Below, piece by piece: positions 56,206 to 63,504 of a stretch of 64,000 nt of DNA. Origin of the DNA: Arundinibacter roseus (GTDB taxonomy: Bacteria > Bacteroidota > Bacteroidia > Cytophagales > Spirosomataceae); the NCBI RefSeq assembly GCF_004348825.1, contig NZ_SMJU01000007.1, positions 248,001-312,000 of the forward strand, given 5' to 3'. Below the pieces are notes generated by a model, which was not told the DNA's origin, did no database searches, and was given only the letters and a program-made list of their open reading frames with translations. Every line of letters starts with the position of its first letter. Position 1 is the stretch's first letter. A program made the translations under genes and the position numbers.

Positions 56206-57231
56206 ATGAAAAGACTAACCGTTGCCGGACGCCTGCTGATCACCGCCCTGATCCTGGCTGCTTTATATTTCGGTTTCAAACAATTTGGCGGACAGCAGGC
56301 GCTGGAATCCATGGCTGCAAAAAGTCAGGAAGAAACCTCTAACACATCAGCCTACAAAACACCTGAGCCGGGCCAAACTGAACCTTCGTCGTCGTCCGAA
56401 GACAACTACGCTACCGACACTGCCGTTCCGGCATTTAACTATCAGGCACCTGAGCCCGTCAACGGAACATTGAAAGGAGTGGTGGAACTAGGCGCAAGTG
56501 GCTTCAACTCGTTCATAATTAAGGTAGATCCTGAAAAACGATGGAAACTTGAAAAAGCAGAGTTTGGTAATAGCCTTGTGCTCGAAAACATGGCCACGGA
56601 TGAAGATATTCGGATTGGTCTGAAAAAATACATTGGCAGTATGCTTGATTATGGAGTTGATGGAAAAAACATTCACTTTGTGGTAAGTTCTGGCGCGGCT
56701 AAGGCGGATGTGACACAGAAGATTACACGGGTTTTGAAATCACTGAATTATCAGGTGAATCAGGTAACACCAGAAAAAGAAGGACAACTGGCGCTGAAAT
56801 CGGTTTTGCCGGCAGAATTCACACAAAAGGCATTCGTTACGGATATTGGCTCAGGAAATACAAAAATTTCCTGGATGGAAAGTGGGCAAACCAAAGCACT
56901 GGAAACCTACGGTGCCAAGTACTTTCAGGAAGGAGTAGACAATGAAAAAGTGTACAGTGCTGTTTCCGGAATGGCCAGGCAAATTCCATCAAACTTGCGC
57001 AAAACCTGTTTTATCATTGGCGGTGTGCCTTTTGAAATGGCCAAAGAAGTACGAAAAGGCAAAGAACGCTATACCGTTTTGCACGCTCCTGATGCATATA
57101 AACTTGATAACGCAAAATCAAAGGCAGGCATAAATATTTATAAAGCAATTGCTGACGCCACCGGTACGGAGCAATTCGTATTCGACTGGGACGCCAATTT
57201 TACCATTGGATTTCTGCTCGGATTACCCTGA
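56206..57231 (+). CDS. membrane-anchored Ppx/GppA-like ASKHA protein (gene C)
   Basis: 341 residues. One N-terminal membrane segment (about 7-25) and a Ser/Thr/Pro/Glu-rich linker (to about 88) tether an actin/Hsp70-like nucleotide-binding domain. It has phosphate-1 loop GVVELGASGFNSFII (91-105), HFVVSSGAAKAD (157-168, like the ATSA region of Ppx), VTPEKEGQLAL (187-197, like the Ppx catalytic-Glu region), phosphate-2 VTDIGSGNTKIS (211-222) and an adenosine motif CFIIGGVPFEMA (268-279). The domain is therefore Ppx/GppA-like but lacks the HD domain and has Glu for Asp in phosphate-1. With the linker it would project outside the membrane if N-in, an odd place for an ATPase. Confidence 0.75.
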   Translation: MKRLTVAGRLLITALILAALYFGFKQFGGQQALESMAAKSQEETSNTSAYKTPEPGQTEPSSSSEDNYATDTAVPAFNYQAPEPVNGTLKGVVELGASGFNSFIIKVDPEKRWKLEKAEFGNSLVLENMATDEDIRIGLKKYIGSMLDYGVDGKNIHFVVSSGAAKADVTQKITRVLKSLNYQVNQVTPEKEGQLALKSVLPAEFTQKAFVTDIGSGNTKISWMESGQTKALETYGAKYFQEGVDNEKVYSAVSGMARQIPSNLRKTCFIIGGVPFEMAKEVRKGKERYTVLHAPDAYKLDNAKSKAGINIYKAIADATGTEQFVFDWDANFTIGFLLGLP

Positions 57232-57248
57232 TTTTCAATAGTATAAAT

Positions 57249-57290
57249 AATGAACGGGTGAAAAGTAGTCCTACTTTTCACCCGTTCATT
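57249..57290 (+). terminator. very strong terminator ending the three-gene operon
   Basis: A perfect 20-bp stem, AATGAACGGGTGAAAAGTAG against its complement (57271-57290), with only TC between the arms, followed by TTATTTACTT. It separates gene C from the four-TM gene. Confidence 0.85.
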
Positions 57291-57327
57291 TTATTTACTT
57301 CCAACAAATTTTACCCTCTCTCCATCA

Positions 57328-57828
57328 ATGACTCTTTCCGATTTATTTGAAAGTATTGCCCAAAATCCTCTTCCATTGTTCCTGTTTTTCATTGCACTTC
57401 CGCTCATTGCCTGGACCCTCGGCGGGCTTGCTACGGGAAGTCGCGCAGTAGAAAGCTGGGGCATGGTCTTTGCAGTACTTGTGTATGCGGCGTGTATTCC
57501 GGGAATTTTTGCAGTTACGTTAAATGTATACTTATTTTTGTTTGAACGTCAAAGCATCTGGCACGCCAACCTTCTTTTACAGGTGGTACCCGTTATTTCT
57601 ATGGTGATTACACTCCTGCTGATCCGAAAAAAAATCCCGTTTGATCTCATTCCGGGCTTTGGAAAATTGTCAGGATTTATGACGCTTATTGCGGCACTGA
57701 TAGGAATCATGTGGTTTCTGGACCGGCTTCGGCTGATTGCGTTTACATATGTTCCTTTTTCTGCACTGTTGATCGGTTTTGTACTGATGCTGGTACTAAT
57801 TCGGTTTGCGTGGAGTAAATTATTTTAA
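57328..57828 (+). CDS. four-TM membrane protein, unknown
   Basis: 166 residues, mostly hydrophobic: segments at about 15-35, 46-70, 78-98 and 112-160 (the last possibly two). Little polar loop sequence and no known motif. It lies 38 bases after the terminator of the preceding operon and seven bases before the ATG of the lipoprotein gene, so those two are co-transcribed. Confidence 0.75.
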   Translation: MTLSDLFESIAQNPLPLFLFFIALPLIAWTLGGLATGSRAVESWGMVFAVLVYAACIPGIFAVTLNVYLFLFERQSIWHANLLLQVVPVISMVITLLLIRKKIPFDLIPGFGKLSGFMTLIAALIGIMWFLDRLRLIAFTYVPFSALLIGFVLMLVLIRFAWSKLF

Positions 57829-57835
57829 CAATTCG

Positions 57836-58654
57836 ATGAATAAAATCCTGATTTTCTGTTGCCTGGTAATCGCTTTGGGTAGTTGTAAACCCAAAAATCC
57901 ACTAATTGGCAGCTGGAAAATCGTTCGGATCAGCTACACGCCGAGTAGTCGGGCAACTCCCGAATCACACGCTCTTGGCGAACAGCTGTTAGCTCGAAGT
58001 ACGTCAGCTTTACAAAACTCAACTTTTGCGCTTTATGAGGAAGAAAAATGTTCGTTTTTCTCCACCAAAACGCCTTTTCGACAGGGCAATTGGGTAGTAG
58101 AAAACTCAATTTTATCCCTATTCCTGGGACCGATGACCTCACCTTATGAATTTGATATTGGTGATATCGATGATCAATTAATGGTACTTACTTTACTTGA
58201 TAATAGCACTACTAATGGAGAAATTACCCTGATTTGTCAGAAAAGTAAGCAATACCAACTCGACGATATTGATTTGCTTGCACCCGACCAAAACGAATGG
58301 AGAAAAAAACCTGAGAAAAAAGAAACCAAAGCCCAAATTCGAACCCGTGTACTGACTCACCTCGACTACATGATCAATTACTTTCGATGTGTTGAAAAAA
58401 ACAAGCAAACGTACTTTGAAACCGGATTGGTCAGTTCACCTTTTACGTTTTACGCCCACGGTCTTGGACTATCCAAAGAAAGTACACTTTCCAGGCGATG
58501 GCAGGAGTCTTTTTATGACAAGAGCGACGCTAAGGTTGGGATAGATGAGTTAAGGTCTGCTATGCGTACGATTAAAAAATTCCCCAAAGCTGAAACATTT
58601 TCAAAAGAATATCTGCTGGCTTTTGAACAGATGCGCCCATACTTTGAAGACTAA
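57836..58654 (+). CDS. lipocalin-like lipoprotein
   Basis: 272 residues from the ATG at 57836 (MNKILIFCCLVIALGSC); lipobox LGSC with Cys17 follows directly. The mature N-terminus NPLIGSWKIVRISYTP is the lipocalin-like opening seen in many Bacteroidota lipoproteins, and a beta-rich domain runs to about 150. The C-terminal half is helical and charged (KPEKKETKAQIRTRVLTHLDY) and unlike a lipocalin. Role unknown. Its end overlaps the start of the nuclease-like gene at 58644, which suggests a shared transcript. Confidence 0.75.
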   Translation: MNKILIFCCLVIALGSCKPKNPLIGSWKIVRISYTPSSRATPESHALGEQLLARSTSALQNSTFALYEEEKCSFFSTKTPFRQGNWVVENSILSLFLGPMTSPYEFDIGDIDDQLMVLTLLDNSTTNGEITLICQKSKQYQLDDIDLLAPDQNEWRKKPEKKETKAQIRTRVLTHLDYMINYFRCVEKNKQTYFETGLVSSPFTFYAHGLGLSKESTLSRRWQESFYDKSDAKVGIDELRSAMRTIKKFPKAETFSKEYLLAFEQMRPYFED

Positions 58655-59312
58655 GCATTACATACAACTTTTGGTTACTGATGAGCAAAAAGCCTACGCC
58701 CGACAACTCGTTGAGCATTCGTTGGCGCATCATCAGGTTGCTAATGTATGGGACCGTGCCGCCGACAAAAGAAATCAAACCCGGCTGTTGCGCTTTACTG
58801 GTACCCTTGGCGAAATCGTTTTTGCGGATTTATACGCTCTTCCTCGCCCAATACGCTCCTTTGGGGCCGTCAACGGACAGGATTGGGGGCAGGATTTTAT
58901 TCTTAAAACAGGAACTCATTCTTTTTCGTTGGATATAAAATCCATGAAACGAATGACCGGAATTTTGAACGAAGACTACGTGCTTAACATTCCGGCTTCG
59001 CAGCTACATAAACCAAATTCGCGCACCACGCACTATTTTTGCCTTTCTTTTCATCAATCTAAAACCCATCAAACCATCGTCTCACTGTTGGGTTTTATTG
59101 ATAAAAATGAAGTAGAAAGTAAACAAATAGGCAACTTTTATTCAGCCGGTACGCAGCGCACCCGACGGGATGGAACGGTATTTACATTTCAGGAAAATAC
59201 CTACGAGATTTCTTTTAAAGATATTCATCCGCTCATTCCAACAGACCGTATTCGGGCAATGGAAGGCTTTCGGTTGTGTCAGTTAAGGCGACCTCCTCTT
59301 GAAATCAGGTAA
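58644..59312 (+). CDS. PD-(D/E)XK nuclease-like protein, candidate restriction endonuclease
   Basis: About 222 residues from a TTG at 58644 (LKTKHYIQLLV, the L being read as Met); no in-frame ATG lies near the N-terminus, and TTG at 58623 is the alternative. The nuclease signature is E57 in LGEIVFAD, D84 in WGQDFIL and D97-x-K99 in FSLDIKSMKR, in the order and spacing of a PD-(D/E)XK active site. A DNA methyltransferase gene follows after 27 bases. I infer a type II restriction enzyme; the specific family is not recognised. It overlaps the preceding lipoprotein gene by 11 bases. Confidence 0.72.
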   Translation: MKTKHYIQLLVTDEQKAYARQLVEHSLAHHQVANVWDRAADKRNQTRLLRFTGTLGEIVFADLYALPRPIRSFGAVNGQDWGQDFILKTGTHSFSLDIKSMKRMTGILNEDYVLNIPASQLHKPNSRTTHYFCLSFHQSKTHQTIVSLLGFIDKNEVESKQIGNFYSAGTQRTRRDGTVFTFQENTYEISFKDIHPLIPTDRIRAMEGFRLCQLRRPPLEIR

Positions 59313-59339
59313 AACACTCCTCATTCAAATAAATAATTC

Positions 59340-60827
59340 ATGGCTTCTTTAACCCGCTCCTACGACCAACGGAAACTCCTCGGACAAGTATATACACCGA
59401 TGCCGATTGTTACAAAAATTTTGGACGAAACTGGTTTTACTACTTCTGGTCTTTTAGGTAAAAAAATACTTGATCCGGCTTGTGGAGATGGACGCTTCCT
59501 GGTCGAAATTGCCCGACGGATATTACAGTTTTCTACCCCGGAAAACGTTGTGGATCATCTACATCAAATTTATGGCTGGGATATTGATTATGAAGCACTT
59601 GAACTTTGCAGAGAAGCGTTGGACGAGCTCGTTTCGCCTCTGGGCTTACACATTAACTGGAATCTGGAAAAGAAAGATGCCCTGCGGCAACGCTATTCAA
59701 AAGAAAAATTTGACTACATCATTGGCAACCCACCCTACATTCGGATTCAGCATTTAGAACCTCGGCAAAGGCTTTATTTACAGAATAACTATACCTTTTG
59801 CAGCTCCGGCTCAACAGATAGCTTTGTTGCTTTTTTTGAACTGGCCAATGCACTGCTGAGCTCGGACGGAATTTGCGGGTTTATCACGCCAAATTCTTAT
59901 TTTTTCTCCGAAACCGCCCGTCCTTTGCGGCATTTTTTTCAGGAAAAAAGAAACCTCCAACTCATTACAAATTACGGTTCGGTACCTGTTTTTGACAAAA
60001 CCGGTACTTACGCAGCAATTACCGTATTTGGCAAAACTGAACAAACAGATTTCCGGTACGAACTCAGTGATTCCTCCTATCAGTTTCAAACCCGAATGAT
60101 TAGTTTTGAAGAACTGGCAACGCATGAATTATGGCAGCTTTCAATTTCCCGCTCGGCAGATAAAAGTGGGGTCCGGCTGGGTGATATTTGTAAAATTTCC
60201 GTAGGACTTACGACATTATGTGACCGAATTTTTATTTTTTCAAATCTAACCCCCCTTTCTGAAACAATAGTCGAGGTACAAACAAAATCCGGTACTAAAA
60301 TTCAATTGGAAGCTGCTTTGCTAAAACCGATTATCAAAGCTTCCCGATTAAAAAAAGGCGGAACAGAAATACATGAATACATTCTTTTTCCATACCAAAA
60401 AGATAAAAAAGGAAAACACAAAATCCTGAGCGAGACTTTTTTGCAAGAATATTTTCCATTGAGTTACACGTATTTACTAAGTCAAAAAAAAGCTTTAAAC
60501 CAACGTGACAACGGAAAACCAAACCCGGTGGCCTGGTATGCTTTTGGGCGTTCTCAAAGTCTGGATAGTGCTTTTGGGAAAAAGATTATTTTTTCTCCCA
60601 TGAATAAATCGCCGCTTTTCCTACTTTCAGAACATACAAATGCCACGCTATATTCCGGGTATTTTATCAAGTATGAAGGAGATTATACCAAACTTTTAGC
60701 TGTACTTAATTCTCCGCAAATGGCAGACTACATGGCCGTGGCGGGTCGCGACTTTCGGGGTGGATGGAAAGGTTATAGCAAAAAAATTGTGGAGAATTTC
60801 CGGTTTGATCCCGAAGCCTTGCGTTGA
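59340..60827 (+). CDS. N6-adenine DNA methyltransferase (TaqI/Eco57I-like)
   Basis: Methylates adenine in DNA. Motif X is GQVYTP (15-20), motif I is ILDPACGDGRF (43-53), WDIDYEAL is motif II and the catalytic motif IV is NPPY (130-133). This is the gamma-class order of M.TaqI. The C-terminal half (about 270-495) looks like a target-recognition domain, starting KISVGLTTLCDRIFIF. 495 residues, complete. The nuclease-like gene directly before it makes this a probable type II restriction-modification pair; the recognition sequence is unknown. Confidence 0.9.
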   Translation: MASLTRSYDQRKLLGQVYTPMPIVTKILDETGFTTSGLLGKKILDPACGDGRFLVEIARRILQFSTPENVVDHLHQIYGWDIDYEALELCREALDELVSPLGLHINWNLEKKDALRQRYSKEKFDYIIGNPPYIRIQHLEPRQRLYLQNNYTFCSSGSTDSFVAFFELANALLSSDGICGFITPNSYFFSETARPLRHFFQEKRNLQLITNYGSVPVFDKTGTYAAITVFGKTEQTDFRYELSDSSYQFQTRMISFEELATHELWQLSISRSADKSGVRLGDICKISVGLTTLCDRIFIFSNLTPLSETIVEVQTKSGTKIQLEAALLKPIIKASRLKKGGTEIHEYILFPYQKDKKGKHKILSETFLQEYFPLSYTYLLSQKKALNQRDNGKPNPVAWYAFGRSQSLDSAFGKKIIFSPMNKSPLFLLSEHTNATLYSGYFIKYEGDYTKLLAVLNSPQMADYMAVAGRDFRGGWKGYSKKIVENFRFDPEALR

Positions 60828-60896
60828 ATTCCATTTTTTCAATGATTCTTTCCGACCTTTGCCTAAAAGCTTGTACTACCTGACAAAAGCATGTGA

Positions 60897-62021
60897 ATGA
60901 AAAAAGTATTATTTATTGACCGTGACGGCACAATTATCGTGGAACCTCCCACGGATTTTCAGGTTGATTCACTTGAAAAACTGGAATTTTTACCCAAAGT
61001 CATTTCCAACCTTCGCCGCATTGCGGAAGAAACTGATTTTGAGCTAGTAATGGTTACAAATCAGGATGGATTGGGTACCGAATCGTTTCCGGAAGATACC
61101 TTTTGGCCCGCCCAAAATAAGATGCTGCGTGTGCTTGCCGGAGAGAATATTCACTTTTCCGCCATTCACATTGACCGTACCTTTCCGCACGAGCAAGCCC
61201 CTACCCGTAAACCCGGCACCGCTTTGCTTACTGAGTACCTTGATGGCAGTGTAGATTTAGCCAATAGTTTTGTAATCGGCGACCGTCTTACGGATGTGCA
61301 ACTGGCAGTCAACCTTGGCACCAAAGCCATTTTCATTGCTAATGCAAGTCCGGCAGAACCACTGTCCGAAGAAGTAAACAAAGCCATTTCGTTTATATCC
61401 AATGATTGGGACGCAATTTATGAACATCTGAAATTGCCCAATCGAACGGCCAACATTCAGCGCAATACCAAAGAAACCGAAATCAGTATTTCGCTCAATT
61501 TGGACGGAAGCGGGCGGTCATCCATGCATACCGGACTTGGTTTTTTTGACCACATGCTCGACCAACTCGCCAAACACTCAGGCGCCGATATTTCCATTGA
61601 GGTCAAGGGTGACCTTCATATTGACGAGCATCACACCATAGAAGATACGGCATTGGCGCTCGGGGAAGCTTATCGGCAAGCCATTGGAGATAAGCGGGGA
61701 ATCAGTCGATACGGCTACTTATTACCTATGGATGAAGCACTTGCACAGGTAGCCATTGATTTTTCCGGCCGTCCGTGGCTCGTTTGGGATGCAGAGTTTA
61801 AACGGGAGAAAATTGGAGAAATGCCGACCGAAATGTTCTACCATTTTTTCAAATCTTTTTCGGATACTTCGCTGTGTAATTTAAATATTAAAGTAGAAGG
61901 TCAAAACGAACATCATAAAATCGAGGCCATATTCAAAGCCTTTGCCAAAGCCATCAAAATGGCCCTGCGGCGGGATTTAAAAGCATTGGACGAACTGCCT
62001 TCCACCAAAGGAGTTTTGTAA
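60897..62021 (+). CDS. hisB: bifunctional histidinol-phosphatase / imidazoleglycerol-phosphate dehydratase
   Basis: Catalyses two steps of histidine synthesis. The HAD-type phosphatase (about 1-165) begins [14 protein letters not shown], with the DxDxT nucleophile D at residue 7 and [13 protein letters not shown] later. The dehydratase (about 180-374) has [16 protein letters not shown] and [14 protein letters not shown], the metal-binding histidines, and ends in PSTKGVL. 374 residues fits the fused enzyme. It is 23 kb from the hisSGDC operon and on the other strand; hisH, hisA, hisF and hisI are not in the window. Confidence 0.96.
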   Translation: MKKVLFIDRDGTIIVEPPTDFQVDSLEKLEFLPKVISNLRRIAEETDFELVMVTNQDGLGTESFPEDTFWPAQNKMLRVLAGENIHFSAIHIDRTFPHEQAPTRKPGTALLTEYLDGSVDLANSFVIGDRLTDVQLAVNLGTKAIFIANASPAEPLSEEVNKAISFISNDWDAIYEHLKLPNRTANIQRNTKETEISISLNLDGSGRSSMHTGLGFFDHMLDQLAKHSGADISIEVKGDLHIDEHHTIEDTALALGEAYRQAIGDKRGISRYGYLLPMDEALAQVAIDFSGRPWLVWDAEFKREKIGEMPTEMFYHFFKSFSDTSLCNLNIKVEGQNEHHKIEAIFKAFAKAIKMALRRDLKALDELPSTKGVL

Positions 62022-62060
62022 TTTTTCGAGAAACATTCGTCCATGTTCGTTACAGTTTTG

Positions 62061-62068
62061 TATTTTTG
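62061..62068 (+). promoter_or_regulatory. putative -7 element of the 34-residue protein gene
   Basis: TATTTTTG, matching TAnnTTTG, 34 bases before the ATG at 62102. Confidence 0.5.
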
Positions 62069-62101
62069 TCCAGTATTGAACCATTTAAAAGTGCCTTTAC
62101 T

Positions 62102-62206
62102 ATGTTCATGACCATCGTTGCCCTCGTGTTTTATGCTGTTTTACTTTCCGCCTCCTTTATGGTGGGTCGTTGGCTCGAAAGACACGAAAAGAGCTATAAG
62201 CGCTAA
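62102..62206 (+). CDS. 34-residue single-TM micro-protein
   Basis: A short ORF of 34 residues, missed by usual length cut-offs. It starts MFMTIVALVFYAVLLSASF, a hydrophobic helix of about 19 residues, then continues MVGRWLERHEKSYKR, a basic tail that should stay in the cytoplasm (N-out or hairpin-free single TM). It has a -7 element upstream and a terminator hairpin seven bases after the stop, so it looks like a real transcription unit. Family unknown; small membrane regulators of transporters look like this. Confidence 0.6.
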   Translation: MFMTIVALVFYAVLLSASFMVGRWLERHEKSYKR

Positions 62207-62212
62207 AATACA

Positions 62213-62249
62213 AACCGGAGAAAGCAACTAATTTGTACTTTCTCCGGTT
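62213..62249 (+). terminator. terminator of the 34-residue protein gene
   Basis: AACCGGAGAAAG (62213-62224) / CTTTCTCCGGTT (62238-62249), a perfect 12-bp stem with a 13-base loop. It lacks a long T-run. Confidence 0.6.
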
Positions 62250-62280
62250 AATTGAACCACACAACCTTGTACACATCGTA

Positions 62281-62565
62281 ATGAAATACGCATTTTACAT
62301 ACTTTTTTTAAGTATATGCGTCATTAGCAACATTGCGAATGGCAAGAAGTTCGTGTACGAAAAAGATACCATTGAAATTCAAAACTGCGAGTCCACCGAC
62401 TCCAATGAGTCCGATGTACAGACCTTACACTCGCTGCTCAACCAATCATTGGCCGATTCAGGTCATTCTGATTTAAATTCTTTACGTATTAATCATTATC
62501 TCTACCTGACCAATGCTCCTACTGATCAGGTAATCAATTGCTTTTCGCCTCCCCCGGAGGTCTAA
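62281..62565 (+). CDS. small secreted protein, unknown
   Basis: 94 residues from the ATG at 62281 (MKYAFYILFLSICVISNIANG), a signal peptide; the longer frame from 62233 runs through the hairpin and is unlikely. The mature part is acidic and polar, with two Cys (NCESTDSNES and INCFSPPPEV) that could pair. Family not recognised. It stands alone; a 242-base gap follows. Confidence 0.65.
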   Translation: MKYAFYILFLSICVISNIANGKKFVYEKDTIEIQNCESTDSNESDVQTLHSLLNQSLADSGHSDLNSLRINHYLYLTNAPTDQVINCFSPPPEV

Positions 62566-62807
62566 CGTCTTTCTTGCCAGTAATTTTGATTTAGCCTGTA
62601 TAACCAAATAGGTAAAAAATTTAAGGATTTCTCCTTTTTGGAATGCTGGTGAATTTTTCCAATGTTAATTTTTCTTTACAGATTTTTGGTAATTTCAGTC
62701 CTGGAACACTTCGTTCTAATTGCTTGACTATTACTTATTATCCAGATAAATTTTAACTTTCTTTCACACAATCAAATAATTTAATTATCCAATAATTTAG
62801 AAACAAA

Positions 62808-63455
62808 ATGGCAGAGTCATATTTGAAATTGTTCAAGAATAATCAGGAGTGGGTTGCTAAAATGAATGAGCAGGAGCCTGAATTTTTTCATAAGTTAGCC
62901 AACGGCCAAAGCCCTGAATTTCTTTGGATTGGATGCTCAGATAGCCGTGTACCAGCCAATGAAATAACCGGTACGCTTCCTGGCGAGATATTTGTACACC
63001 GTAATATTGCCAACATGGTCATTCATACCGACATGAGTATGCTCAGCGTGTTGGATTACTCCGTAAACGTACTAAAAGTAAAACACATCATCGTGTGTGG
63101 CCACTATGGTTGCGGAGGGGTAAATGCCGCAATGGGCAACAAATCCGTAGGGCTGATTGACAATTGGCTGCGGCACATCAAAGATGTGTATCGTTTTCAT
63201 AAAGATGAACTCGACAGTATTCAGGATTCACGCGAACGTAGCAACAGGTTTGTAGAGCTAAATGTGATGGAACAGGTTTTGGATTTATCCAAAACTTCAA
63301 TTGTCCAAAGTGCCTGGGCGCATGGACAATTTCTCCAAATTCATGGTGTTGTATATGATGTAGCGAATGGGATTTTAAAAGACCTCAACCTCATCACGAA
63401 TGGCACTGAAAACCTGGAAGCAATGTATGTTCTTGATTCATCTCCACTTGCCTGA
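62808..63455 (+). CDS. can: beta-class carbonic anhydrase
   Basis: Zinc enzyme that interconverts CO2 and bicarbonate. Zinc ligands C43 and D45 are in IGCSDSR (41-47, D45-R47 dyad), with H99 and C102 in HYGCGG. 215 residues, Can-like. A SulP-family transporter gene follows 49 bases downstream on the same strand. Together they may supply bicarbonate for anaplerotic or fatty-acid carboxylation. Confidence 0.95.
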   Translation: MAESYLKLFKNNQEWVAKMNEQEPEFFHKLANGQSPEFLWIGCSDSRVPANEITGTLPGEIFVHRNIANMVIHTDMSMLSVLDYSVNVLKVKHIIVCGHYGCGGVNAAMGNKSVGLIDNWLRHIKDVYRFHKDELDSIQDSRERSNRFVELNVMEQVLDLSKTSIVQSAWAHGQFLQIHGVVYDVANGILKDLNLITNGTENLEAMYVLDSSPLA

Positions 63456-63504
63456 TTTTAGTTGCCCCTGCTAATCAAGAAAAAATTCATACAACCTATT
63501 AAAT

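Noticed and set aside
57806-57835. Ten-codon upstream extension of the lipoprotein gene
   Set aside because: It would place residues before the lipobox signal peptide; the ATG at 57836 gives a normal lipoprotein start.
62233-62280. Upstream extension of the 94-residue secreted protein
   Set aside because: It runs through the terminator hairpin of the preceding micro-gene and would bury the signal peptide.
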